NCBI GenBank assembly: GCA_026168455.1
Contig: CM047426.1
Location: 81,247,986 to 81,311,985, forward strand
DNA from: Theocolax elegans
Lineage: Eukaryota > Arthropoda > Insecta > Hymenoptera > Cerocephalidae
Length of the DNA stretch: 64,000 nt
Direction of reading: 5' to 3'
Both the position numbers and the translations under genes were made by a program. Under the pieces are notes generated by a model. It had not been told where the DNA came from. It worked only from the letters and a program-made list of their open reading frames with translations, and did no database searches. Below, in pieces: positions 24,430 to 37,779 of the stretch (position 1 is the first letter of the stretch; each line of letters begins with the position of its first letter).

Positions 24430-26209
24430 GCGTTCGTTTATTAAATACATTTTTAGAACCTTTACTCGATACAACGCGATTTTTTACTTTAATCTACTTT
24501 GAACAGGATTTGTCAGACTCAGCTATCAAGTAGTGAGATAAATATTTATATATACATTATAGACGTGCCAAACTATTTTGTGAAAATAGATTAGCGTATA
24601 ACTTTAAGTTTATTGACTCGTTCCTTTATTCAATTTACGAGTTTGCGTGATACTTTTTTTTCTTTCGTGCACTCTGGATATAAATTATACAGGAGCTCTG
24701 TCTAATTGTTGTTAACACGACTCACACTGTGGTTAATGTAGAGAAATTAGATAATCGCTTGAGTAACAGCAACTTTGGTATTGAGAGCAGAATGATTTAG
24801 CAAAATGGTGTTTCATTCGAATTTTTACCTTTGTTCAGGAAACGATGGATTTTTAATTATTCTTGATTGGATACTGTACATTACTATTTTAATATACACA
24901 TGTCACTTATAATTTCGTTGTTGCAACGTTATTTGAGTAGAACTATTTTTAATTAATAAGATATATTAAAGATCTACGGTGATAATTATTATGTGTACAA
25001 ACAAGTTTTATCAACTGTGCGAGATAAATATCCTTTACTATATTTACTTTATAATTTGAAATCAAAATTTTTTGCGACAACTAATTCAAATTAATGTTTG
25101 CATAATTGAAGAAAGTATACGTTTGACAATTTTTACATAATTGCGAATGTTATATCGCAAGGTTTAAATTCATGCGTATACACAATGTATTTAAGTTACT
25201 TACAGAAAAAAAAATTCTTAAACTTTCACTACATTCTTTAGTCATGATAATTTAATATGAACTGCAGGGTTTTCCTCACTACCTATGTAACAGAATGAAT
25301 CAACTTTATTTCCAGGTTTGTTACGTAGAAAAATATTCGAATTTTTTTTTAAATTTAGCAATATCGATTTTAATAAAAACTTAATGACATTTTACGGTAA
25401 ATACAATTTTTTGTTTAATTTAGTAAGCAATAATTATACTACACAATAATATTAGTCGATATAAAAATAAAAATACACTAAGCGCATAAATACTGTATAA
25501 AAACTCTGTATAAAAATATACAATTTTAATAAAAATAATTGTTTGCTTATTACATATTTCACGAACTCCTTACAGGAAAAAAAATGTCAGTAGAAAATAA
25601 CTCAACATTCAAGTAAAACTTATTAAAAAACGAAGTCTAAATCGACTATGTAATAATATTATTAATTTATTACAATACAATTTACTAAATACTTTAGTAA
25701 ATGTTACTTCATTTCTAATGTACTTGAGCAGATTTTCATAAACCTTTTGAACAATTATTACTGTTAGTTTAGTAAATATTTGAGAACAATTGTTTAATAT
25801 ATATCGATTAATAATATATTAAAAGTATAAATTATTTTTTTTTATTAGTTTAAGAAATTAAGTGTACTATTCAATGTAGCGTTATTTTGTTTTTTATACA
25901 GACCCAAAAAAAATGTCTGTATCTTTGACCGTACTTACCTATACTCCTATGTATTTTTATAATTTAAAACTCGTTTTCTTTGTGATTTTTTGCATTTAAA
26001 AAAAAATCCGCAATTAATGACATTTTAAAGAGTTAGTATATTCAATTGTAATTTGTGTACTGTAATTAAAAGAAATACATGTACTCGTGGTAGTATTACG
26101 AGTGGTGACATATTGATTATTATATTAGTAGATAATTAGTTTTATTGCGCAAAATATAAAATAGAATAAGAAAGCATTCTGGAGTTAAGACACGACGCGT
26201 AATATGATC
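24430..26209. other. Intergenic AT-rich stretch
   Basis: No gene, RNA or repeat could be supported in this interval. Confidence 0.5.
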
Positions 26210-26823
26210 TGTTACATCCGTTCACGCCAGTTCTCGAGCGTTCTCGCGAAGAAGCACTGACTCTGAGCGTCAGCACCCGCGAAAAATCATATCTACACAT
26301 TCACACAATTGACATAGACACTAGGTGCAACACGTGGGAATTAAGCTCCCACCAATAATTATCGAAAGAGGGGATGTCACACAACGAGGCTATAAGAAGG
26401 GGTGATTCGCCCACGGAGGGTCTCTTGCCACTCTCAGTCAGACGACCAACGAAGGAACGATTCCTCCCTAGTTTTGGGACAGAGTCCCACTCCCATTATC
26501 ACGGCTCCAGCGTGACCGGCGATCCACAACAATCGTCATCCAATCATTTGATCATCTTCAACCGTTAATCAAGCCAATCAGCCAACCAACTATCCAATAC
26601 GCCAATCAATCCATCGAGAATCGATAGGACTCGTCGTTGCACCTAGTAACCTAGCAACTCTCTTTCGTGCCTAAAGTACCGAATAAACCTAGCATTCAAA
26701 TTACATCCGAGTCCTACAGTTCATTCATCCCAATCCTCCTTCGCCTAAACTCACTAGGTTACGTCCGAGTGAGCCAACGGTTACCCACTAGAATTCGGAA
26801 ACACTAACCCCTCACTCGTAACA
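26210..26823 (+). mobile_element. Probable solo LTR of a retrotransposon (614 bp)
   Basis: The block starts TGTTAC and ends GTAACA, the short inverted termini with TG...CA of LTRs. In order it holds a TATA-like TATAAG (26391) and AATAAA (26682-26687), fitting a U3-R-U5 layout on the plus strand. It is clearly more GC-rich than its flanks and contains several CCAAT motifs at about 26538-26610. There is no internal region, primer-binding site or second LTR nearby. I could not find a matching target duplication (flanks tgatc and gtagg), so the exact ends or the nature of the element are uncertain. Confidence 0.5.
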
Positions 26824-27029
26824 GTAGGTGTGTAACTATTAACCTATAAATAAAAGTAATTTTGACCATGATGAAGTTTTCAAGAATATATATTTAAAGT
26901 ACAAGAAAAAAATATTAATATAAAGACCCTTTTTCTTTTCACAATCATAATCTAAATAACTTGCTAGTTTTTGTTTCCACAGACTCTATTTTATCAAAAT
27001 CGTTTTGAGTTTAGAAGATTCTTCTTTTA

Positions 27030-27980
27030 GAACAGTTAAACATCAGCGGCATATATGTAATTACTTTAAAACTCTTTTTATGATGCAACAATCTAGATTC
27101 ACATAGCATAAATGTTTCCTATGTATATTTGATAGCAGAGATAGAATCATTAAATGAAAATTTGGCCAGCAAGAAGATGTTTTGAACCTGTGGAACAAAG
27201 TATTGTAAAGGAACCGCTCGTCAATCCTTACAAAATTTTGACACTTCCGCTGCATATATTATAAGCATAGCTTGATAAAACATTAAGGGGATGTGATACC
27301 TAAATTACAGAGCTCTACCTAGAAAATCCCAAAAATTATAAACCTAAATATAAGAAAAATCTGAAAAAATTTACGGATACTGTTTAAACCAAATACAATA
27401 GCGTAACAGAGAGATTTTTACGAAATAATTATTAATTAATTATTATACGTAAATAACTATTTTTGGTGGGTAATATATAACTTTAAAACAATTATATACA
27501 CGGTTACCCAAAAATTTCGATTATATATTAGTAAAAAAATTCGAAAAAAGTCACGGGTTATATCTCCAAAAGAAACACAACACCGTTACAGAGCGTTTTT
27601 TTCGATAAATTGAATTCCTCGTTTAATACAAAATAAATAATTTTCTGTTTTCTGGGGTTCACATCCCGTTAAATAAGAAAGGTTAATGCTATAAATCGTA
27701 AAAATAGTATAATTAAATAGTGCTAATCTAATTGCAGTATCTGAAATTCACACTTTATTTACAGACTTGAAAAAAATTGTGGCAACAAGAAAATTTTCAA
27801 AAATAGGACTGCTTAATTAATTTAAAACTACATTTCCTTGATGAATTTCCAGAAAACAATGAAGATTTTAGTGACGAACAAGGAGAGTGATTCCACCGGG
27901 ACTTAAAAAATATGAACATCGATTTCAAGGACGATAGGGCATTGATATGTTAGTAGGTTAGTGTTGAATTATGGAAAAAT
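27030..27980 (+). pseudogene. Decayed coding sequence of a dispersed arthropod repeat family, split by a MITE
   Basis: Fragments in shifting frames recall a protein I remember as widely repeated in arthropod genomes, with blocks like FPCFLCLWDSR, EPLVDPKKILLPPLHIKLG and FPENLG...EEQGERFHQD. Here the first part reads WPARRC then EPLVNPYKILTLPLHI (about 27160-27262), preceded by a WDSRDRNHY-like segment after one shift. The second part, after the MITE at 27283-27672, reads LKLHFLDEFPENNEDFSDEQ (about 27823-27882), GE, a stop in place of Arg (TGA at 27888), FHRDLKNM, then MLV.. with stops at the Tyr and Trp of the MLADYCW block. Several stops and shifts make it non-functional. Function of the family is not known to me, and a transposon origin is likely. 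Confidence 0.65.
27283..27672. mobile_element. TTAA MITE, copy 3 (390 bp with target site), inside the decayed gene
   Basis: TTAA (27283-27286) and TTAA (27669-27672) flank an element starting GGGGATGTGATACC and ending GGTTCACATCCCG. It shares atctgaaaaaatttac and accgttacagagcgttttt with the copy at 10.0 kb. It interrupts the decayed repeat-family sequence between its PLHI block and its LKLHFL block, so it moved after that sequence was in place. Confidence 0.75.
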
Positions 27981-30900
27981 AAGTAAATATGTCAGGTAAA
28001 GAACGTCGCAGCAAAACTATGCCAATTATCTGAAGAAACATGTATGTGTAAGCAAAACCCGGCAATGTTCATAAAAAGCAAAGGGTGTTTTCATTAATAT
28101 TTTTTTGTACTTTAAATAGATTTAAGAACTTCCATCATGGACAAATTGAGAAGTTATTATATTATACTCAATATATTATGAAAGTACATTGAGTAATGCA
28201 CAAAACATGATCAGATTTGTTAAAAAGTATAAAATATAGTATAATACGTTTATTAGATTTTAAGGTATTGCAAATTTTTGTCTATTATAGAAAGCCTGCT
28301 GATTATAAAGTGTATCTATAAAAGATTCATAATATTTAGACTTTTTTTTAAAAATAGTATAATTATTTTAAATTAATTTTAAAATGTATTATATGTTTAT
28401 CCTGTATTACTCGGTAAATAGTACTGAAATCAATTTCAGAATTTTTACTTCAGTATCTTTAGTGAAATTTACTAAATTGCTATAATAAATATGATGATGA
28501 TTTATCTTTTCGTGTGGGGTTAAAGATATATTTTAAGTTAGTAACTGCATTAAACAGATTTTCTTCGATAAATAATATTAAAATGTAAAAAATGTTCTTA
28601 GATAAAGTAATGTTTCAATTTTTATTTCATTATGTCCTCGCACAATATTAATTTTATTTCAGTTTAATTTATAACTTAAAACGAAAAAATCGTATAATAT
28701 TAATGTATCTTTTAGCTACACTGGTAGACATGGGGTTAATTATACCTTTGAATTCCAACATTTTTGCTCAATCCTCAGGATGATCGTTGATGTATCATTC
28801 GCGTAAAAAATTGCACAATTTTACAAAAATGCGAACGAATAATAGCTAAATAATAAAAGGGACTACGCGTGCGAAATTATCTCCCTCCATCGCATAAACT
28901 TTGAGAATCGTGCGCGTGCGTAATTTCACAACTTTGTTCAAAAAGTCATTAAGCTGTAAAAAAAAAGAAATATTGAGCGTATAGCTTTTGAGCAACCGCA
29001 AAATGAAATCAAACCGGCTTCCTTCGGGTGCATCTTTACCTCAGTTTACAGCGTAAAATGGGATAAACTCCACAATTTTTCATATAGAAATTTAAAAACC
29101 GCGTAATTGCCGAAATTAAAGTCGAGTAAACCCGATGCTGTATAGAAAGATTGAATTCCTTTATCCTGAAAAAAGGAGGCGTTAACGATAGTTATAAATT
29201 ACATGGTATTGGAGATGGTTGAAAAAAGGGTAGTTGAAATTAGTTCGAAAGTCACGGTTTACACTTCATTGGTCGTTTTGAAATCGAAGCGTGTTACGCG
29301 CAAAGTTAAACAAGAGATGGATAATAGTTAATAAGCTACCAACCCTTTCTTACTTATTTCTTTTTTATTCGTTTTCCTCAATTTTATTACACCAATTCAC
29401 TCCTTTGTTTCGCTTGTTTCTCAAGGAATCCTCATTTATACGAATTTTTTTTCGAATCATCCGGGTGTAGCGCGATTTGCTGCCGTGCGATGTTACGATA
29501 CTTTTATAATACACTTTTCTACTTGTGCTTACGGCGATAAAATTGTAATGTATCGATGATTCTCTTGGGTGGAAGGGCAATCCTTGAGATTCCTTAAATA
29601 ATGGGAAAAACAATTATACATCACGGAGAGTATACCAATATTTTACGGAGTTTTGTCTCACGTATTTACTGAATTTAAGGTATACGATATATATACGTTA
29701 TTTTATTTTAATTATTTTACACACGTAAAAATTAATTGACCCTTATTTAAAAAGTGACCGCAAAAATTATACATTGCAAATCCCTAAAAAATTTCATTTT
29801 ACATCCAATTTATAATTACATTTTCAACTTGACCACAGTATAAAAAAAAAGTACACGCGATCTATACAATTTTCATTTTACATCCGCCTTTCTCCTTTTT
29901 CAAGTTCAAGTAAACACCACCCAACTTAATGACAAAAGCCCGTTAATTAACCCAAGTAAGAAAAAAAAAGAGAATTTAACAGCGTAAAACTTGTCCCACA
30001 CCGAAATATTCCACTATATATCTCGCTTTCTTCCATCCCTTTTTCTCGATAAATTCCATGTATATATACATATATCGAATGGATGAATATGTATATATAT
30101 ATACATACACACATTTAACAGGGCAATTAGTTTCGCGAAGAGAATGTCGCCGTCCTTGGCGCGTGAATATGCGGGGGTGCCTCTCTCGCCGTTAAAACAA
30201 TACCGGCTTCTTACAACTCTATAAAGCTTGCAGGTGCCTCTCACCGTCTTCATTTTTTTATATTTCTTTGTTTTTTGGTATTTTACTTTTAAAGAGGGGG
30301 AGAGCTTTTTTGTTATGAAAGGTCGCGAGTTTCGAGGCCGCTCAAGTTTTTGTTTTATTTTGTACGAGGCTTCCTTGTTTTCGCTTTCGGGAATATTTTG
30401 CTTTATGGAAACGATGTATGCGCGAAATGAAGAATGATGGGTTATATACAGTTTATTTATGCGGATACGCTTCTGATACGTTTTCTTCTTTTTTTTTAAC
30501 TTTTCAATACGATTTTCAAGTTAGGGTAATATTTAATTTCATGGTACATTTAATTCGAATGATTTATTGTTTAATGCAATGTGTTTTATGTGCTTTTAAG
30601 ATAAAATAGCAAAGATTTATAAGTAATTGCGTTTTCGTTTGTAAAGAGTGTATATTTAAAAAACGTGTAAATATAAAAAATGGATAATTTATATATTGCG
30701 AGGCAGTGGCTATAATGGTTTAATGACTGAAACTGAAAATGTTGAATAAATTTGAGTATACAGGAAAAATGAACATGACGTGGTTGAACCTTTTTTCACA
30801 TTAATTCGAATGATATTAATAAGATATGTGCATGCGTTAATATTCGGATTTTCGGGCAAATTTTGTTTCGTAATATCAAGTACATTATGTACTTTGATCC

Positions 30901-31716
30901 TAATTTGAATTCAATTTGAAGGATACGTAATCATAGTATAGTTTTACACATATTGCAGCCTTGGATAACTGCTTCGCTTTATTGAAAAAAAATTGATATT
31001 TCATTTTTAACCGCCCCTAAACATGTAAGAATATTGTTAATAAAATAGTAGTTTCTTTATAAGAAAATTGTGTAATACAGATATTATAATTATCTTATTT
31101 TTTTAACGTATTATAACTTTGATACAATAACGCACGAAAAATATTTACTTTGAAGTTATAAACATTGTTAAATCGAGCTTCACAATGTCAACTATACACA
31201 CATTGTATACCAACATCCAGATCATGAATATCCACGCGTATATTAAAGTTTCGATCAAGTAAAATTTTCATTCGAAATCCTTAACATGAAGACGATCGTG
31301 AAAAGTGTATAAAATGCTAATATATATAATATAATACTACATCATCCAGCCGTGTATATTGAAACACAGAGTTTCACGGCTAGATCTATAGAAGTTGTGT
31401 CTATACACATACATGCACACATATAAATGTATATATGTATATATGTATATGTATGTATAAATATATATGTATAAACGAAAAAGGGCACAAGCTGTTTGGA
31501 ACGTTAACTGATGCTTTCCCAACACCATCCTCAAACGAATATACCGGCCTTTAATAAACATTCAGTTTTTATAAGCACCCTCCATTACAACTCCCCGTAG
31601 TATCTCGTATTAAATCATCCCTCTCTCTTACTCTCTGTAGCGGTACATATAAAAGACTCCAGTACAAAAAATTCCCTCCCTATCGGATTCCCCCCCGTTC
31701 CCTCCGTCTCTCACTC

Positions 31717-31742
31717 GCTCTCTCTCTCTCTCTTTCTCTCTA
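31717..31742. repeat. (CT)n microsatellite
   Basis: A CT-dinucleotide run with one TTT interruption. A second one lies at 31908-31929. Together they bound a CpG-dense stretch. Confidence 0.85.
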
Positions 31743-34651
31743 CTCGAGTAGAATGCCGCGAAAGATCCAATTTGGTGCCGGCCTTTATTTATGAAAAGGG
31801 CGATACGCGCGTCCGATTCATATTTCGCGCGCGTAATCGATCTCTCGATGCGCGCGAGGTTTACATTTTTCCCGCCCCCTTGTTTTGTGCATCTCACTCT
31901 CTCACTCCCTCTCTCTCTCTCTCCCTCTCAGTTTCGCCTTTTTTCTGCTTTTGTTTTTATCATCTTCTTCTCGTTTGCGTCTCCCTTGTTTTACTCGAAT
32001 GAGGTGTTGTTGCAACAAGGTGTTAGATTAATTGTGCGATTAAAACGTCGTAAATCAACGTGGGGAAAAGAGAGAGACGCCCACCGCAAAGCGGCCTCCC
32101 TTATATGCAGAAGACGTGCGCGGCTCTTCTCTACTTACTTTTATACACACGTACCACATATACATTGTACACTTGTACACACGTATATACTCGTAAGAAA
32201 TTCACGAGAGGGACCTATGGAAATTATTGGATAAATAAAGGAAAAGAGGTGGGACAATTACAGAATTATTAGTATTCGAATCGTTGAGTCGTTGATAGCG
32301 GTACTGTACGTATTTTCTTTATTTCATTTATAGTCATTCATTTATTTTAATTGCTAATTTATTATGTTACAAACTGTTTAACATATTTAATTTTACGATA
32401 CAGATATAGTCTGTGCAAGAATGTAAAAAACTAATTACTCATATGTAATTATATATTTTTAATAGATAATAATAATAACATTTCAATATTTAATCATTTT
32501 ATTTGACTATATATATGGTATTATTAAACTCTTTTGACTCAAAGTCGATGTAAAGTTTTGGAAAGTTCTAGAAATGATCAGGTAAGTCGGTACACTATTT
32601 TAGTCAATCAGTTATATACGCATGGATATAATCTATTATAATATTTTTTGCACTTGTAATTTAATGTCGCTTTCTTTACCAGGATAATTTCGCCATAAAC
32701 TTTTTTTCCCGGTGATAAATGGTTAGAAAAATTTTGACAATTTTATCATCTTGGTGTATTAAATTTACCACCGCGAATTAAGTAATATTTGCAACGGATA
32801 TACCAGCATTCTGTAGACTTGATCATAATATTTTGATTAATTAAATTAAGATTTCACGTGGATCTAATTACTTCATATTAACAGACGCTTTGATTACGTT
32901 GAATCTTCGTTTCCTATATATACTTGAGTATATGCAAATAGTCCTTTAAATAAATAAAATATTCACTTTACGTAAGTGTACATATATGTATAAATATACA
33001 CGAATGACTTTCACTAACTAAATATTCTTACAATAATTGTTTCTACACTACAAATATTAAATTGTGCAATACTACAATGACTTGAATTAATAAACATTTC
33101 ATTCATCTCGCGTATTCGGACTAATTTATTAATAATTGTATTTGATGACGAAACAGATATCATTTGCTGTAGATAATAAATATATTTTTACGATACTTAA
33201 TTATTTAAACGTATAGGTATCAATTATTAATCAATAACGATCAAAGTTCTGTTAGATTCATACATCCTTGGTAAGTGAGTCTAACAATTATTAATTCTGA
33301 CGTTGTAAATATAATTGAAGGAACATAGTGCCCGTGGATATATAATGTAAAATAAAAACATGATGGAATGTTATCTTTACTTACGCAGCCACAGTTAGTT
33401 AGTCCACCCATGTAAATTTCAAAATTACGTTTACCGAATGAATCATCATTATTAGGCCAGTAGTCAATGAATCAGCTACTTTCACCAAAGGACCTTGCCG
33501 ATTACTTTCGCTCTTCTACGAAGTCGAAAGTACGAGCATGCGTGTTTAATTCTAGTTCTTTATGTACGTCACCACTGCCGAATGAAAAAAGGACTTCCTT
33601 GCGCACACTCGCTCGTTATCCACGAAAGTAGCGGAACCGCTAAATTCACTCTTGCAAAATTTCATGAAATTATTCCATTCGTCGTCGTTCCTTTGACGTC
33701 AAGAAAGTCAATTATGTAACTTTAATAGAAAACTCATTTCGTTCGATTTAATTTTAAATACGTTACACATTATATATTACGTATATTTATTGTGTGTGTG
33801 TGTTTTTTTTCTCCCTCTCGTTAACATTTTCATTATTATAATAAATGTAAGTAATGTATTTTAAAATAATATTGCACATTCGTGGAAATACTATAAGGGT
33901 GATGCAATGTTTTTCAATTATTATTTATATTAAGAGTCTAATTGATTCGAAGTTATTATTTGAAATTGCATCGTTATGAGCAAAACGATGGTACAATAAA
34001 AACGTTACTCAGATAATTAGTATAGTCTTGTAAAATGTAGGATTTTCCCAGCTATTAATAATAACGGTGCGAGAGCGTAAAAAATTGTTCCCAACTACAC
34101 TACGAAATCTTAAATATTTTCTGCATTTTTATAATCTTTTATTTTATTTCTCTACAAAATATTATTTTGAAATAATTTGGGTAACTCACTCCGCAAAAAA
34201 GTACAAGTTTCCAAAGGAAAGATATTTGCAGTATTTCCATAAATAGATGATTCCGTATATAAATCTATGTGGATATAATACGAGGGATAGGTGTATATTA
34301 AATAAAATATAACAACAATGATATATATTGTTTGCAAGCATGTTTTTTATTCAAAACCCGCATTTGCACAATGTATTAGTGTAAACACTACTTTCAGGAG
34401 CGAACAACGCCGGCGTTATAAAATATATATATATTCGTGTATACATATATATTGTATAAAAGTGTTCTTATTCGTGAAACAAGATAATCCGATCAATTGT
34501 TGCATAGGTATAGGTAGCCATCTATGTAAAACGTGTGTCTTAAATATTCTAAATGAGTAGAAAACAGTTGATGCTTAACATTACTATTAGTATCAATAAT
34601 AATCTCCTTTTAATGCATACATACATACATTTATATATAAATATAAATATT

Positions 34652-34654
<3 letters not shown>

Positions 34655-34692
<38 letters not shown>
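34655..34692. repeat. (TA)n microsatellite
   Basis: An uninterrupted TA run of about 38 bases, shortly after an ATAC tetranucleotide repeat at about 34617-34630. Confidence 0.9.
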
Positions 34693-34695
<3 letters not shown>

Positions 34696-37414
34696 GCAAT
34701 AATGCATTGACAAATTATATGAGTATATATTTTTTAGTAGGGCGTCGTATTTTCTTTTTGCCTGATTATATATTTTATTGTCGAAAGAAAAAAAGTATGT
34801 GGACGGTAACAAAGTGAAAGCTGTTGATCACTTATAACATTTCATAACTATATATATACGCTAAAAATATTTCTATATATATATATCGATGAAGCACATT
34901 AACGGCATTTTGAACGTCGATGTATAAGTATATATATATCAACAGTATAATAAATAAATTACAAAATTTTTGACGCTTCGTGTATGAATATTTTGTACGT
35001 AAATTTTATTTTCATCGCTTATCAACAAATTTTTTGCTTTTTTTTACAATGATTAGAACTATGTATAATTTTTTTTATAAAATATTTATATTGTAGAATT
35101 CACGTTTTAAGCACGAATCACCCTGTAATAACATATTGCTTATCCGTTTGTACATTTATTAGTGATAAAAATGTTCTTTACAATACTATTAGTATATTTA
35201 TGTATATAAAATACATAAAAAAATTTAATTTTAATTGTCGAAAAATATAAATAAAGTAGATTAAATTTTTTCGTTATAAAAAAATAATAGATATTTTCTT
35301 GTATATTTTGGTTGAGTATAGATTTTTCCCAATTTTGTACAATTATGGAAGCCCCTTTTTTTTGGAAAACGTCGTTTTGTATAATCTACATATAAAAAAG
35401 CATAAAATCACATATAAGAGCACTTGTTTATTATTACACTTACGTACAACCTTTTTTTTAGAGTTGCTCGAATTTTAAGAATCGCAACATTAGAGATTCT
35501 AACATAGATATGTATATATTTAAATAAATAATTATGCAATTATAAAACTATGAGTGTATACGACTATGTACAAGCGAGTATATTGGTACGGTAAAGAAAA
35601 GCTTATAAGTTTCGAATGTAAAATTTGTATCCTTTTTAACCAAAAAGAATAAAAAATAATTTATAGTGCTAGTGCACTGATACCTAAATACAGTATATAT
35701 ATATAATATTTATAAATTTTCGGTCGCCTTGAAAATTAAAAAGAAACAGCGATTATCGATTAACATATATGGTTATCTTATCTCGCACAGTTATAGTAAC
35801 TTGACCACCAATATCCTAATCGACAAAATAGAAGGATTTTTTCCAGTGTTACGTTTTTTTTTTCTTTTATTAAACATTACTAGCGAGTGAAATCGACCAA
35901 TGCTTTTTTTTAACACGAGGCGAGCGAGTTTTTATACTTTACAATAATAAACATGCACAGTGTTAATTATGCATGAAAACGAACGAAGTTTTATAATACA
36001 GGTAAGGATACTTTTAAATAAAAAATAGTCAACTGAGTAATGAGCATTAAACAATACACCTTATTTTAAGTATTTTAACGAGTAAATTCTAACTATCACT
36101 ACGATCTACATATTTGTGAATTTTTTTTTCAGTAACAGTAAATAAAATAAATCGATTTAAAAAACTAAAGAACTTAAAGCAAATTTAAGGACGTGAAGTA
36201 AGTTATATAAACTTAAATGAGTAAAATGTAACATGTGCAAGTTTCCTTATTTTCCTTTGTAAATAAAATAAATAGCCCACTTGAGCCTTCGTTTAGTAAA
36301 TTCTAAATAACTTCTTATAAAATAATCGTTCATGGAACATACAAGTTTAATATATCATAGATATATGGGACCAAAATCACCGATCCCATCGGATTCAGAG
36401 CATTCGAGGGTACAAACACTCACCGTTTCTAAAAATTTAATAAACTACGTTTCAAACATTAATGTTTAAACCGTTCATTCTTTTATTTATACCTTTTTAT
36501 TTAATTTGTTTTTCAATTTAAATTAATCGTATAGATTATTCAGTGAATTTAATTAATCGATAGAAACGGTAACAACGATCAAGCTGCAACGAACAGTTCC
36601 GCGCGCTAAAGTCGTGCCTAAGTGATTTGCAAACGAAGCTCGACATCGACGGGATCAGTAAGCAATCGTGGAGAAACTCCGTCTGTTTCAATCTTTTTTC
36701 TTGCATTTTAATATTTTTTAATCAACAATAAAGCTTAAAAAAATGAAAAAAAAGTGAACCATCGAAGAAGAAATAAAGAAAAATATATATCAGGACGTAC
36801 CTCCCGATATTTTCAAACGATTATTACGTCGATCTTCTTCGTATGGTGTTAGAAAAAAGTACGATGTAGGTAAACAGAGAAAATAAAATAGATGCCCACA
36901 CATTCGGGCTTACTCGTTAGACCCGCTACGTATTTCGATTCCCTATAATAGTGAAGTAATGCGTACGGATCGTTTTTAATTAATTGACCTCCATATTTAA
37001 AAAAAAGACATCGCACTTGACCTGCAGGTATACAGTCATATAATCGAATTTAACGAGGATCGAAGTTAACGTAAAAAATAAATACATGAAATTATAAGAT
37101 CGATAGTATCCTGAACGATCTAACCTCGATCCTCGTTACGCTCGCTCGCACACACTCACACATACGATCCTTTCATTTCTCTTTTGCAAAGGAGGAAAGA
37201 AAATAAGAGTGTCGAGAGATCCCTTTCCCACTACACGTTAAAAGAAAACCAACCGTTCGTAGATCGATCTCTCGATCGATGAACCGATTTTCCCTTGTGT
37301 CAATCGAGAAAAAGATCGAACCGCGAAAGGGTATCGCTCAAACATCTCGTAAAATTCTGCCGATTTATAAATGATTACTTGAATGGAAGACGTTTTCTTT
37401 TTGATAGACGTGTT

Positions 37415-37779
37415 CTACAGGCAGTACGGATGGCAGAATTGGTAGACCAACCTTTGACTTCTTTCCGTTTTCTTCATGATGCCTTTTTTGTAATATTGAC
37501 GTATGCTGCGACTCAACTTGTCGTAGTTCATTGCTGGTCGATTTTTACGCTTACCCCACAGTCGAGCTACCCTAACGGAGTCTTCGATTTTGAAGACACC
37601 CTTGTTACGATCGAGCCAACGGATACAAGAGCCGTGTACTCCTGGACTTTGGAGAAGTTCTTTTAGGAATTGCCAGAGGTGAATGTGTGAACCGCTGCTT
37701 CGGATTTTACCACCGGCACTGCTGCTGCTGGTACTGCTGCCACTGCCGCTCCCTGCGGGACTTGCGTCTTCGTCTTCAT
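37415..37779 (-). CDS. Ets98B: Ets98B last coding exon: ETS DNA-binding domain
   Basis: This exon follows the acceptor tcttgttgcag and runs to TAG at 37415-37417. It encodes an acidic start (DEDEDASPAG), a Ser/Gly linker and the complete ETS winged helix-turn-helix. The recognition helix residues in KLSRSIRQYY, including both DNA-contacting arginines, are intact. Being in one uninterrupted frame, it could be expressed in full if the upstream frameshift is an error. Confidence 0.9.

Larger units (their letters stand above)
27990..37410. other. Large intergenic region between the decayed element and Ets98B
   Basis: I found no gene in this 9.4 kb. Within it are CpG-richer patches at about 28780-29620, 30120-30250, 31690-32230 and 33480-33720 that could be regulatory. 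The 3' UTR of Ets98B must occupy its right end; AT-rich simple repeats and an ATAC run are near 34.6 kb. Open frames in the patches are short, with overlapping frames on both strands and no recognisable domains. Confidence 0.45.

Noticed and set aside
26374..26568. 64-codon frame inside the probable LTR
   Set aside because: LTRs do not normally encode proteins, and the frame lacks any recognised motif.
27061..27255. Minus-strand 64-codon frame
   Set aside because: It is antisense to the decayed repeat-family sequence, whose plus-strand similarity is much clearer.
31628..32234. Overlapping frames of 70-147 codons on both strands
   Set aside because: They arise from CT/GA repeats and CpG-rich sequence and have no domain features.
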